Below are positions 35,437-42,701 of a stretch of 64,000 nucleotides of DNA, one piece after another. Each line of letters starts with the position of its first letter. Position 1 is the first letter of the stretch. Below the pieces are notes generated by a model. It did not search any database, had not been told where the DNA came from, and saw nothing but the letters and a program-made list of their open reading frames with translations. The translations under genes and the position numbers were made by a program. This DNA comes from CALRWV02 sp943371965 (GTDB lineage Bacteria > Bacteroidota > JABWAT01). The DNA lies in contig CALRWV020000003.1 in NCBI GenBank assembly GCA_943371965.1, positions 62,001-126,000 of the forward strand, given 5' to 3'.

Positions 35437-35572
35437 GTTTCTCGCAAAGGCGCAAAGACGCTAAGGGTAAATTCTTTTTTGGTAATGATTTATTTTTAAA
35501 TAAAATATTGAAAAACTGACAGTTCTCCACATTTTTTGAATTTCTTAGCGACTTTGCGTCTTTGCGAGAAAC
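35437..35572. repeat. inverted repeat pair (CGCAAAGnCGC family)
   Basis: The left arm (35437-35465) begins GTTTCTCGCAAAGGCGCAAA. The right arm (35544-35572) is its reverse complement with two mismatches in 29 bases. About 78 bases separate the arms. They lie between mqnP and recQ, and the right arm ends eight bases before the recQ ATG. Repeats of this wording are widespread and dispersed in bacterial genomes. Confidence 0.75.
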
Positions 35573-35579
35573 AAGTTTT

Positions 35580-37469
35580 ATGGTCCCTTCCGATCTCAAA
35601 TACCATCTCAAACAGGTTTACAAACTTTCCAATTTCAGGTTTCAGCAGGAAGAAATTATTTCTGAAATCATCGAAAAACGGGCTGTGGCTGCATTTCTTC
35701 CGACCGGTGCAGGAAAGACACTTCTTTACCAGTTTCCAACCACTTACAACCGGATCAAGACAGTTGTCATTTCACCGCTGATAGCCCTAATTCAGGATCA
35801 GTACAACCGTGCACAGAACCTGAAAATCACTTCATTCCTGATGCACGGACAGCTTTCAAAAGCAGAAAACCAGAAAAATATGGAAGGGTTTCTAACCAAT
35901 CAGATGGCAATTCTGTTTCTGTCACCTGAAAGATGGAACAGTTCGGTCCGTGCAATTTGTGAAGATCGCAAACTTGAAATTATGCTGGTGATTGATGAAG
36001 CACATTGTATGTCAACATGGGGAAAATCGTTCCGTCCAGACTATAAAGAAATAACCTATAAATACAATTATTTCGGATTTTTTAAACTGCTCGTTCTTTC
36101 TGCAACTCCAACTTCCGATCTGATGCAACTTGTCAGGACCCAGTTTCAATTGGATGATATCAGCGTTTTCATGGGAGATCTTTACCGTTCCAATTTGGCT
36201 TATGCAGTCAAGATTGTGGATGACCAGCTTTTGTTTTTGTCCGAGGTGCTCTCGGCAATCAAAGAACCGGCAATCATTTATGTGCAGAACAGAAAAATGG
36301 TGGAAAAACTGGCTGAATTTTTCAACGATAAATCAATTGCAACTTCTTTTTTTCATGCTGGTTTAACCGTTGAGGAAAAGAACAAACAGACCAAACTCTT
36401 CATGGAAGACAAAGTTAAAGTTATGGTTGCAACAAGTGCATTCGGCATGGGAATAGACAAACCAAATATCCGTTATGTTTTGCATCTTGAAATGCCCAGC
36501 AAAGTTGAAGATTATCTGCAGGAATCAGGAAGGGTAGGACGTGACGGGAAGAAATCATTTGCTTATCTGATACTTGAAAAATCAGTTTATGAACAGGCAA
36601 GACGTGCTCCTAAAATTCTGGCTGATATGCGTGAAAGCTGGATCAAATCGATGCGGTTTTATCAGCACGAATTCAATCCTGTTATTCCAAAAAATAATAC
36701 GGCAAAGAAAATTCTTCTTTCGGTTATCGGCGAAAACCGGAATCTGTTCAAACTTGAAAACTCGGATTTCCAGAAAGATTCTGTCTATCAGGTGAAACTG
36801 ATTTCGGATCATTTTATTGAATCACAGATTTCGCCTTCCGTTCAGGATTTGCTTGATCTGTTTCTTCATTTTTATACGGGGAAAATCTACTTCGAATTTG
36901 CAGAAGTTGATCTTGAGTTGATGGCTGAAAAATCTTATCTGTCTATTGGTGATATCAAAAAATCATTCACAGAAGCCTTTGAAACGGGGTTTATTCAGGT
37001 GAAGGATACTGTTCAAAAACCGAAACTTGAATTTCCTCTCTTGTGGAAAATGTCATCGGGTGAAGGGTTGAAAGTTTTGGCAACTGAACTTTCGGCAAAA
37101 ATAAAACAGCTTGAAAACTGGCTCGATTATTCGGAAGAAAAATCCTGTCTTTCACACAATCTTGTTATGCAGCTCACACACTCAAAAAAGGAATATCATT
37201 GCGGAATCTGTTCGTATTGTTTGAATGATAAAACAGAAGATATTATGGATGTTGACATGGAAAAAATGTTCAACTTCATGCGCCGCAACATGCACAAAGT
37301 TTCCTACCCGCAACTGATTCATGAACTTTCCACCAACTGGGAAAAAAGTGACCAGAAAAAATACCCGGTAGCCACATTGAATAAAATGATTCAATTTGCG
37401 CTTCGTGAAAAAAAGATTGCAGAACTCAGAACCAAAGATGGCACATATTTTGAACTGAAAATGCTTTAA
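35580..37469 (+). CDS. recQ: RecQ-family ATP-dependent DNA helicase
   Basis: This 629-residue helicase unwinds DNA 3'-5' in repair and recombination. Motif I is FLPTGAGKTLLYQFP, motif II VIDEAHCMSTWG, motif III LSATPT, and the C-terminal RecA lobe contains SAFGMGIDKPNIRYV and QESGRVGRDG. A Cys cluster near residues 525-550 (CLSHNLV then CGICSYCL) is the RecQ zinc site. The remaining 80 residues may be a divergent winged-helix or HRDC part. ATG 35580 is used because upstream codons lie inside an intergenic repeat. Confidence 0.9.
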   Translation: MVPSDLKYHLKQVYKLSNFRFQQEEIISEIIEKRAVAAFLPTGAGKTLLYQFPTTYNRIKTVVISPLIALIQDQYNRAQNLKITSFLMHGQLSKAENQKNMEGFLTNQMAILFLSPERWNSSVRAICEDRKLEIMLVIDEAHCMSTWGKSFRPDYKEITYKYNYFGFFKLLVLSATPTSDLMQLVRTQFQLDDISVFMGDLYRSNLAYAVKIVDDQLLFLSEVLSAIKEPAIIYVQNRKMVEKLAEFFNDKSIATSFFHAGLTVEEKNKQTKLFMEDKVKVMVATSAFGMGIDKPNIRYVLHLEMPSKVEDYLQESGRVGRDGKKSFAYLILEKSVYEQARRAPKILADMRESWIKSMRFYQHEFNPVIPKNNTAKKILLSVIGENRNLFKLENSDFQKDSVYQVKLISDHFIESQISPSVQDLLDLFLHFYTGKIYFEFAEVDLELMAEKSYLSIGDIKKSFTEAFETGFIQVKDTVQKPKLEFPLLWKMSSGEGLKVLATELSAKIKQLENWLDYSEEKSCLSHNLVMQLTHSKKEYHCGICSYCLNDKTEDIMDVDMEKMFNFMRRNMHKVSYPQLIHELSTNWEKSDQKKYPVATLNKMIQFALREKKIAELRTKDGTYFELKML

Positions 37470-37474
37470 ATGCA

Positions 37475-37577
37475 AATACGCACACTGAAAGCACAGATTT
37501 TACAGATTTACACTATATGAATATTATTTTTAAAAACTGTGAAAATCAGTCTGATCTGTGCTTTCAGTGTGCGTATT
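37475..37577. repeat. AATACGCACAC hairpin repeat, complete copy
   Basis: AATACGCACACTGAAAGCAC at the left is matched by its reverse complement at the right, ending GTGTGCGTATT, with inner parts also pairing. It forms a long imperfect hairpin between the convergent recQ and the 37580 gene and could act as a two-way terminator. Related copies occur at 37971-38572, 57733-57830 and 58822-59074. Confidence 0.8.
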
Positions 37578-37579
37578 TT

Positions 37580-37915
37580 TTATTTCTTTGACTCAGAAAG
37601 TTTTCGCTGGATTTCCTGGATTTTTTCTTCGGATTTGGTTTGGATTTCCCTGAGCTGAACGGGGTAGTTTGCAAGAACTTTCATGGTAGAATCAAAAGTT
37701 GATTCCGAAATTCCATTTTTTTCAAAAATATCTTTTTTGGTGATTTTGATGTTTGAATCGGCGGGAGAGTTGTAGTCCAATCTTGCCTGAAACAGATACA
37801 GATCGGTTAAAACCGAAACGATCTTTTCATCAGAAACGGTAAGTTGAACTTTTTCCGGTTTTGTGCAGGAATAAAAGATGGTAATCAGAAAGAGAACGAA
37901 AAATATTTTTTTCAT
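37580..37915 (-). CDS. DUF4296-like lipoprotein
   Basis: A 111-residue lipoprotein with signal MKKIFFVLFLITIFYSC (Cys 17 probably lipidated). The following sequence, with VLTDLYLFQARLDYNSP, IFEKNGISESTFDSTMKVL and a lysine-rich tail, resembles the Bacteroidota family DUF4296, whose function is unknown. TATCTTTG ends four bases before the ATG, so the message may be leaderless. Confidence 0.7.
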   Translation of the reverse strand: MKKIFFVLFLITIFYSCTKPEKVQLTVSDEKIVSVLTDLYLFQARLDYNSPADSNIKITKKDIFEKNGISESTFDSTMKVLANYPVQLREIQTKSEEKIQEIQRKLSESKK

Positions 37916-37919
37916 GACA

Positions 37920-37927
37920 CAAAGATA
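37920..37927 (-). promoter_or_regulatory. TAnnTTTG box just before a start codon
   Basis: On the minus strand TATCTTTG is followed by TGTC and then the ATG of the lipoprotein gene. If this is the -7 element, transcription would begin at or very near the ATG. Confidence 0.5.
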
Positions 37928-37970
37928 GAAGCGGAGATTTGAATTCGAAAAATAAATTTGGGAATTTAAA

Positions 37971-38572
37971 ACAAATGGGACGCTGATGACACAGATAGTT
38001 ATGATTAACGCAGATAATAAATAATAAAACTGTGTTGTTCAGTCTTATCTGTGTTATCAGTGTGCGTATTGTTTTCGTGAAAATTGCAGAACAAATGGAA
38101 CACTGATGACACAGATAGTTATGATTTACGCAGTTCGATAAATTACAAAAACTGCGTTGATCAATCTTATCTGAGTAATCTGTGTGCGTATTGTTTTCTA
38201 ATCAATTTAAAAATTAAAGAACAAATGGAACGCTGATAACGCAGATAGTTATGATTATCGCAGTTAATAAATAATAAAACTGTGTTGCTCAGTCTTATCT
38301 GTGTTATCAGTGTGCGTATTGTTTTCGTGAAAATTGCAGAACAAATGGAACACTGATGACACAGATAGTTATGATTTTCGCAGTTCGATAAATTACAAAA
38401 ACTGCGTTGATCAATCTTATCTGAGTAATCTGTATGCGTATTGTTTTCTAATCAATTTAAAAATTAAAGAACAAATGGAACGCTGATAACGCAGATTCTT
38501 ATGATTTTCGCAGTTTTGAAATATTAAAAAACTGTGTTGATCATTCTTATCTGTTAAATCTGTGTGCGTATT
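37971..38572. repeat. five-unit repeat array with a 250-bp higher-order period
   Basis: Five units of about 100 bases start at 37971, 38091, 38221, 38341 and 38471. Each begins ACAAATGG(A/G)A and ends in GTGTGCGTATT (GTATGCGTATT in unit 4), and each is an imperfect hairpin of the AATACGCACAC family. Two kinds of unit and spacer alternate: spacer GTTTTCGTGAAAATTGCAGA after units 1 and 3, and a 28-base spacer beginning GTTTTCTAATCAATTT after units 2 and 4. The A-B pair therefore repeats every 250 bases. No coding sequence is seen inside. Confidence 0.9.
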
Positions 38573-38603
38573 AAAACATCAAAATTAAACAGAACGGCAC
38601 ATC

Positions 38604-39191
38604 ATGGAAACCAAAGACGGTATCAAAACTGCTCAGGCAAAAACGCCGAAAGAATGGCGGAAATGGCTGGAGAAAAATCACCAAACCGAGAAATCAGTTT
38701 GGTTGATTATTTACAAAAAGGAAAGCGGAATACCGAGTGTTTATTATTCTGAGGCAGTTGATGAGGCAATTTGTTTCGGATGGATTGACAGCAAACGGAA
38801 CATCAGGGATGAAGTCAGTTTTTACCAGTTTTTTGCAAAAAGGAATCCGAAAAGCAACTGGAGCAAAGTGAACAAAGATAAAGTTGCTATCTTTCTTGAA
38901 AAAGGACTGATGGCTCCTGCCGGGCTTGAATCAATAGAAATTGCCAAACAAAACGGTACCTGGTCTGCGCTTGACGAAATGGAAGCAATGACAATTCCGG
39001 ATGATCTTCAAAAGCTGCTGAACAAAAACAGGACAGCAAAGATAAATTTTGAAAACTTTCCGCGTTCCTCAAAACGAGTCATCCTTGAATGGATTTTAAA
39101 TGCCAAACGACCGGAAACCAGATTGAAACGGATTGAAGAAACAGTTGAATTGGCAGAGAAAAATATCAGGGCGAATCATTACAGGCAGTGA
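38604..39191 (+). CDS. YdeI/OmpD-associated family protein
   Basis: This 195-residue protein fits the YdeI/OmpD-associated (bacteriocin-protection-like) family, with the characteristic WRKWLEKNHQTEKSVWL, YYSEAVDEAICFGWIDS and a basic C-terminal segment SSKRVILEWILNAKRPETR. The biochemical role of the family is poorly known. There is no signal peptide, so it is probably cytoplasmic. The ATG lies 31 bases after the repeat array, and no strong ribosome site is visible, so its promoter must lie in or next to the repeats. Confidence 0.82.
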   Translation: METKDGIKTAQAKTPKEWRKWLEKNHQTEKSVWLIIYKKESGIPSVYYSEAVDEAICFGWIDSKRNIRDEVSFYQFFAKRNPKSNWSKVNKDKVAIFLEKGLMAPAGLESIEIAKQNGTWSALDEMEAMTIPDDLQKLLNKNRTAKINFENFPRSSKRVILEWILNAKRPETRLKRIEETVELAEKNIRANHYRQ

Positions 39192-39262
39192 ATTAATTCT
39201 ACTGATAAAAAAGGAAATTCAATTATTTTCTATTTGATTAACATAAACACGAATTGATCTTG

Positions 39263-39372
39263 ATTTTCCCCCCACGCTTTCTTTCCGTATTTTTGCACTA
39301 CAATTTTTAAATGCAGATATTTTAACTGAATGCCTGATGCCCAACTGACCAAGGAAATTACCCATCGCAGAA
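39263..39372 (+). repeat. copy of the prfC promoter, leader and first codons
   Basis: About 110 bases match 39968-40078 with roughly six substitutions and one indel. The match covers the C-rich box, the -7 element, the leader, and codons for MPDAQLTKEIT. The two copies are direct repeats on either side of the MORN gene. Confidence 0.9.
39288..39295 (+). promoter_or_regulatory. TAnnTTTG box in the copied prfC promoter
   Basis: TATTTTTG corresponds to TATCTTTG in the real prfC promoter. The single change keeps the TAnnTTTG consensus, so the copy may still be active and would drive the MORN gene. Confidence 0.5.
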
Positions 39373-39455
39373 ATAGAAATGTTTTCAAAAAGCGAAACGT
39401 TAAAATAAAAAACCAAAAGGAACGGTTTAAAATATGTTTAAGAAGATACTTTTAA
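39330..39455 (+). pseudogene. truncated prfC 5' fragment fused to unrelated codons
   Basis: ATG 39330 reads MPDAQLTKEITHRR, the prfC N-terminus with one change, and then leaves homology as NRNVFKKRNVKIKN. It ends at TAA 39453-39455, overlapping the MORN start (39434) in another frame. It is 41 codons long. It may be translated and could couple to the MORN gene, but no function is implied. Confidence 0.7.
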
Positions 39456-39907
39456 TAATATCAATCAATTTTTCATTTGTTTTTTGCTTACAGGGGCAAA
39501 GAGTAAATCTGGATGAATATGAAATATTTATTAATGATACTCTGATCTATAAGGCAGATTTTACAAAGAATGGGAAAAAAATAGATAGTGAACGATTAAC
39601 ACATTTAACTTTCAAACCAATCACAGATGGTCAAAAGAAATATTACTATTTAAATGGTCAGTTATCAGCTGAAGGTGAAATTAAAAACAAAAAAGAATAT
39701 GGGTTTTGGGTTTACTGGCATGAAAATGGACAAAAGGCGAGAGAGGGTAGTTTTGATAAAGGCATTCCGACTGGAGTACATTCTTATTGGTATCCAAATG
39801 GAAATTTACGTGGAGTCGGTAATTTTAAAAATGGTAAATATGATGGCAAATGGACTATGTACAATGAAGATGGTTCAGATAAAATTGAGCAATATTACGA
39901 AGACTGA
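39434..39907 (+). CDS. secreted MORN-repeat protein (YwqK-like)
   Basis: A 157-residue protein with a Sec signal (MFKKILLIISINFSFVFCLQ) and tandem MORN-type repeats: YYYLNGQLSAEGEIKN, GFWVYWHENGQKAREGSF, VHSYWYPNGNLRGVGNF and GKWTMYNEDGSDKIEQYY. It resembles proteins annotated as YwqK-family antitoxins, but no toxin gene is nearby and the export signal argues for a periplasmic or surface role. AAGGAA precedes the ATG. It is flanked by 110-bp direct repeats copied from the prfC promoter, so it may have been inserted here. Confidence 0.75.
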   Translation: MFKKILLIISINFSFVFCLQGQRVNLDEYEIFINDTLIYKADFTKNGKKIDSERLTHLTFKPITDGQKKYYYLNGQLSAEGEIKNKKEYGFWVYWHENGQKAREGSFDKGIPTGVHSYWYPNGNLRGVGNFKNGKYDGKWTMYNEDGSDKIEQYYED

Positions 39908-39992
39908 AAATTGATGAAATAATAATCAAAACAAATGAAAGTGAATCTTAATTAAGTCCCCCCTCTCATTTTCCCCCCACGCTTTCTTTCCG

Positions 39993-40000
39993 TATCTTTG
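39993..40000 (+). promoter_or_regulatory. TAnnTTTG -7 box of prfC
   Basis: TATCTTTG lies 35 bases before the prfC ATG, behind a conserved TTTTCCCCCCACGC stretch. Its conservation in the duplicated copy at 39288 supports a real promoter. Confidence 0.6.
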
Positions 40001-40035
40001 CACTTCAATTTTTTGAATGCGGAGATTTTAACTGA

Positions 40036-41634
40036 ATGCCTGATGCCCAACTGACCAAGGAAATTACCCGTCGCAGAACGATGGCTATTATTTCACACCC
40101 TGATGCCGGAAAAACCACTTTGACTGAAAAACTTCTGCTGTATTCAGGTGCCATCCAACGTGCGGGTTCGGTAACAGGAAAAGCGGGAACAGTTTCCACT
40201 ACTTCTGACTGGATGGATATTGAACAGCAGCGTGGAATCTCCATTTCATCCTCCGCCATGCAGGTTGAATTTGATGGTTTCCTGTTGAACATTCTGGATA
40301 CTCCGGGTCACCAGGATTTCTCTGAAGATACTTACCGTACACTGATGGCAGTTGACTGTGCCATCATGCTTATCGATGTGGCAAAAGGTGTTGAGCCGCA
40401 AACTATCAAGTTGTTTAAAGTCTGCAAAGACCGTGGTATCCCGATCATTACGTTCGTAAATAAACTTGACCGACCGGGACAAAGTCCATTTGTGATTATG
40501 GAAGAAGTTGAAAATGTGTTGGGGATTTCCTGTGTTCCGATGACATGGCCGATTGGTATCGGTGATGAATTTAAAGGTGTGATTGAACTTGAAACCAATA
40601 AAGTATCGCTGTTTCAAGAAGTGATTAAAGGACAGTACCGCGCTCCGGTTTCCGTTTCCAATCTGAATGATTCTGACCTGACAGATCTGGTTGGCGAAAA
40701 ACATCAGAAGCAATTGGTTGAAGATGTTGAACTGATTCATTCCGCAATCGAACAGTTTAATGTTGCCGGATTTCAATCGCAGAAATTAACCCCTGTTTTT
40801 TGGGGAAGTGCGATCAATAATTTTGGTCTTGAAAACTTTCTGGGACAACTGATCCGTCTCGCTCCAAATCCGCAGGGATTGAAAACGTCTTTGGGCGTTG
40901 TTGAACCCGATTCAGATTATTTCTCCGGCTTCGTTTACAAAGTTCAGGCTAACATGAACAACCGTCACCGCGACCGTGTTGCGTTTATGAGGGTAACTTC
41001 CGGTAAGTTTGAACGGGGAATGGCAGCTTATCATTTCCGTTCCGAAAAACAGATTAAACTGTCGTATCCGTACAAGATTTTTGGTCAGGACCGTTCAATG
41101 ATTGAAGAAGCATTTCCCGGTGACGTAATTGGGTTGATCAATCCAGGCGTTTTCAGCGTGGGTGATGTGGTTTCGAGCGGACCGAGATTTGATATTCCAA
41201 GATTTCCACGTTTTGCACCTGAAATTTTTGTAAAGGTTTTTCCTGCAACTTATTCATTCAGCAAAGGATTTAAAAAAGGTGTTGAGCAGTTGGGTGAAGA
41301 AGGTGTCATCCAATTATTCCGTGACAGAGACAGCACTCCAACCCCTATTTTGGGTGCAGTTGGTCAACTTCAGCTTGAAGTTTTTGCTTCACGCATGGAA
41401 GCAGAATACAACGAAAAAATCAAGTATGAACAGCTTTCCGCAAAACGGGCACGTTGGTTAGGTGAAGGACAGAAACTACCAACAAACCGCAATTTCAATT
41501 ACGTGTTAGATACCGAAGACCGAATCATTGTTCTGTTCGATTCTGATTGGGAATTGAATTATGTGCTGGAAAAAAATCCGGACCTGATTTTACTTGAAGC
41601 TCCTCCGAATGAGCAGGGTGTGAAGCTGAAGTAA
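40036..41634 (+). CDS. prfC: peptide chain release factor 3
   Basis: This 532-residue translational GTPase recycles RF1 and RF2 after termination. The G motifs are ISHPDAGKTTLTEK (G1), the switch ISISSSAM, DTPGHQDF (G3), FVNKLDRPG (G4) and the RF3-specific region with RAGSVTGKAGT. Length and domain order fit RF3 and not EF-G. A direct copy of the first 14 codons and promoter is found upstream. Palindromic repeat copies follow the stop and may act as terminators. Confidence 0.96.
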   Translation: MPDAQLTKEITRRRTMAIISHPDAGKTTLTEKLLLYSGAIQRAGSVTGKAGTVSTTSDWMDIEQQRGISISSSAMQVEFDGFLLNILDTPGHQDFSEDTYRTLMAVDCAIMLIDVAKGVEPQTIKLFKVCKDRGIPIITFVNKLDRPGQSPFVIMEEVENVLGISCVPMTWPIGIGDEFKGVIELETNKVSLFQEVIKGQYRAPVSVSNLNDSDLTDLVGEKHQKQLVEDVELIHSAIEQFNVAGFQSQKLTPVFWGSAINNFGLENFLGQLIRLAPNPQGLKTSLGVVEPDSDYFSGFVYKVQANMNNRHRDRVAFMRVTSGKFERGMAAYHFRSEKQIKLSYPYKIFGQDRSMIEEAFPGDVIGLINPGVFSVGDVVSSGPRFDIPRFPRFAPEIFVKVFPATYSFSKGFKKGVEQLGEEGVIQLFRDRDSTPTPILGAVGQLQLEVFASRMEAEYNEKIKYEQLSAKRARWLGEGQKLPTNRNFNYVLDTEDRIIVLFDSDWELNYVLEKNPDLILLEAPPNEQGVKLK

Positions 41635-41644
41635 CTGCTCTCTC

Positions 41645-41673
41645 CGTCATGCTGAGGTTCTCGAAGCATGACG
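41645..41673. repeat. palindromic repeat of the GTCATG family, copy 1
   Basis: CGTCATGC and GCATGACG pair around TGAGGTTCTCGAA. It lies 11 bases after the prfC stop and could end its transcript. Confidence 0.8.
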
Positions 41674-41782
41674 ATTCGGTAAAAGGTAGTCATATCAAAA
41701 TTAACAATTGCATCGATATTTTTTATCTTTTTTACTGCGATCATTTTTCCTTTAAACGTACAATTCTGGTAGACAAGACCAT

Positions 41783-41831
41783 GTCATGGTTCTTCCATGG
41801 GAATCCCTTTGGGAGAGAACCTCACCATGAC
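41783..41831. repeat. palindromic repeat of the GTCATG family, copy 2, with insert
   Basis: GTCATGGTTCT and AGAACCTCACCATGAC are the two halves of the family, separated by extra bases containing their own small palindrome around CCATGG. The orientation is opposite to copy 1. Confidence 0.7.
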
Positions 41832-41882
41832 AGTTTTGAATTTTTGTTTGTAATATTTTATCCTGATTTCAATAGTACTCAA

Positions 41883-42179
41883 ATGTCAAAAATATTTTAT
41901 ACTTACATACTTGAATGTTCTGATCAATCATTTTATACAGGAGTAACATCCAATCTTGAAAACCGTTTATTCCTTCATGAAAGTGGTCAGTTTGAAGGAT
42001 TTACTTCAACCCGATTGCCAGTTAAAATCGTTTGGTTTCAAGAGTTTTCCAATGCTGAAGAGGCAATTAAAACAGAAAAACAAATTAAAGGTTGGAGCAG
42101 AGCAAAGAAAAAAGCTTTAATTGCAAATGATTGGGAACGGGTTTCATTCTTTTCAATGCGCAGATCACCAAACAATTGA
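41883..42179 (+). CDS. GIY-YIG nuclease superfamily protein
   Basis: This 98-residue protein is a single GIY-YIG domain of the UPF0213/YhbQ-like kind. The core is seen as FYTYILECSDQSFYTGVTSN, the Arg in NLENRLFLH, and FTSTRLPVKIVWFQEF with the downstream Glu (EAIKTEKQIKGW). Such small proteins are thought to cut or bind DNA, but their role is uncertain. ATG 41883 is chosen because upstream in-frame codons run through palindromic repeats. The gene is surrounded on both sides by copies of the same repeat family. Confidence 0.85.
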   Translation: MSKIFYTYILECSDQSFYTGVTSNLENRLFLHESGQFEGFTSTRLPVKIVWFQEFSNAEEAIKTEKQIKGWSRAKKKALIANDWERVSFFSMRRSPNN

Positions 42180-42202
42180 CCATCATCAAATGCTTTTCCT
42201 TT

Positions 42203-42270
42203 GCTTAAAAAAGAAATTTCTGCTTAAATTAGATCATGTCATGGTTCGAGAGCCTCACCATGACAAAGTT
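42203..42270. repeat. 68-bp direct repeat carrying a GTCATG palindrome, copy A
   Basis: The block runs from GCTTAAAAAAGAAATTTC to the palindrome at 42238-42264 (GTCATGG...CCATGAC). It is repeated 190 bases downstream at about 42394-42459 with a few changes. The palindrome belongs to the same family as 41645 but in opposite orientation. Confidence 0.75.
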
Positions 42271-42292
42271 GAATAATGGTTTTTTATTTTTC

Positions 42293-42320
42293 CGTCATCC
42301 AGAGGTTCTCGAAGGATGAC
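42293..42320. repeat. palindromic repeat of the GTCATG family, copy 4
   Basis: CGTCATCC and GGATGAC pair around AGAGGTTCTCGAA. It lies between the two 68-bp direct repeats, in the orientation of copy 1. Confidence 0.75.
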
Positions 42321-42393
42321 TTGTTGGGGAAAACAGTCATTTCTTAATTTACAGGTGTGTTGAAAAATTTCTTTGTTATTACACCGATTATTC

Positions 42394-42459
42394 TGCTTAA
42401 AAATGAAATTCTACTAAATTAGATCAGGTCATGGTTCGAGAGCCTCTCCATGACAAAGT
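42394..42459. repeat. 68-bp direct repeat carrying a GTCATG palindrome, copy B
   Basis: This is the second copy of the block at 42203-42270, with the palindrome at 42428-42454 (GTCATGGTTCGAG...CCATGAC). Confidence 0.75.
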
Positions 42460-42701
42460 CGAATTTTTTGATAATTATATTTTACTGAAATTCTGTGCAA
42501 ACTTTCTAAAAAAGGGGATGAAAGTCTGGATTTATTTTTTAATCAATTTACCCAACGTGATCAAAATCTCCGATTTACCCTTCGTGATAATTTAATCTTA
42601 ATAAATCTTTTCCATTGATTTTTTTTTGCCTACATTTACCCACTTCGCATTTTTACCTCAATTTTTTAACAAAAAAAATATCAACTAAATCAGGAGACCC
42701 T
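42460..42701 (+). promoter_or_regulatory. AT-rich leader of the giant T9SS protein gene
   Basis: The block ATTTACCCnnCGTGAT occurs twice, at 42546-42561 and 42573-42588, 27 bases apart, with a third partial ATTTACCCACTTCGC near 42637. Equal spacing in a leader suggests binding sites for a regulator, but this is inference. CAGGAGACCC is the ribosome site. No small gene is evident. Confidence 0.4.

Noticed and set aside
37971..38572. CRISPR array
   Set aside because: The units are about 100 bases and the spacers belong to two repeated kinds, whereas CRISPR repeats are 24-47 bases with unique spacers. No cas genes are present.
39434..39907. antitoxin of a toxin-antitoxin pair (YwqK-like MORN protein)
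   Set aside because: The protein has an export signal, and no small toxin-like gene is beside it.
40246..40776. 176-residue minus-strand reading frame inside prfC
   Set aside because: It lies antisense to conserved GTPase codons and shows no domain of its own.
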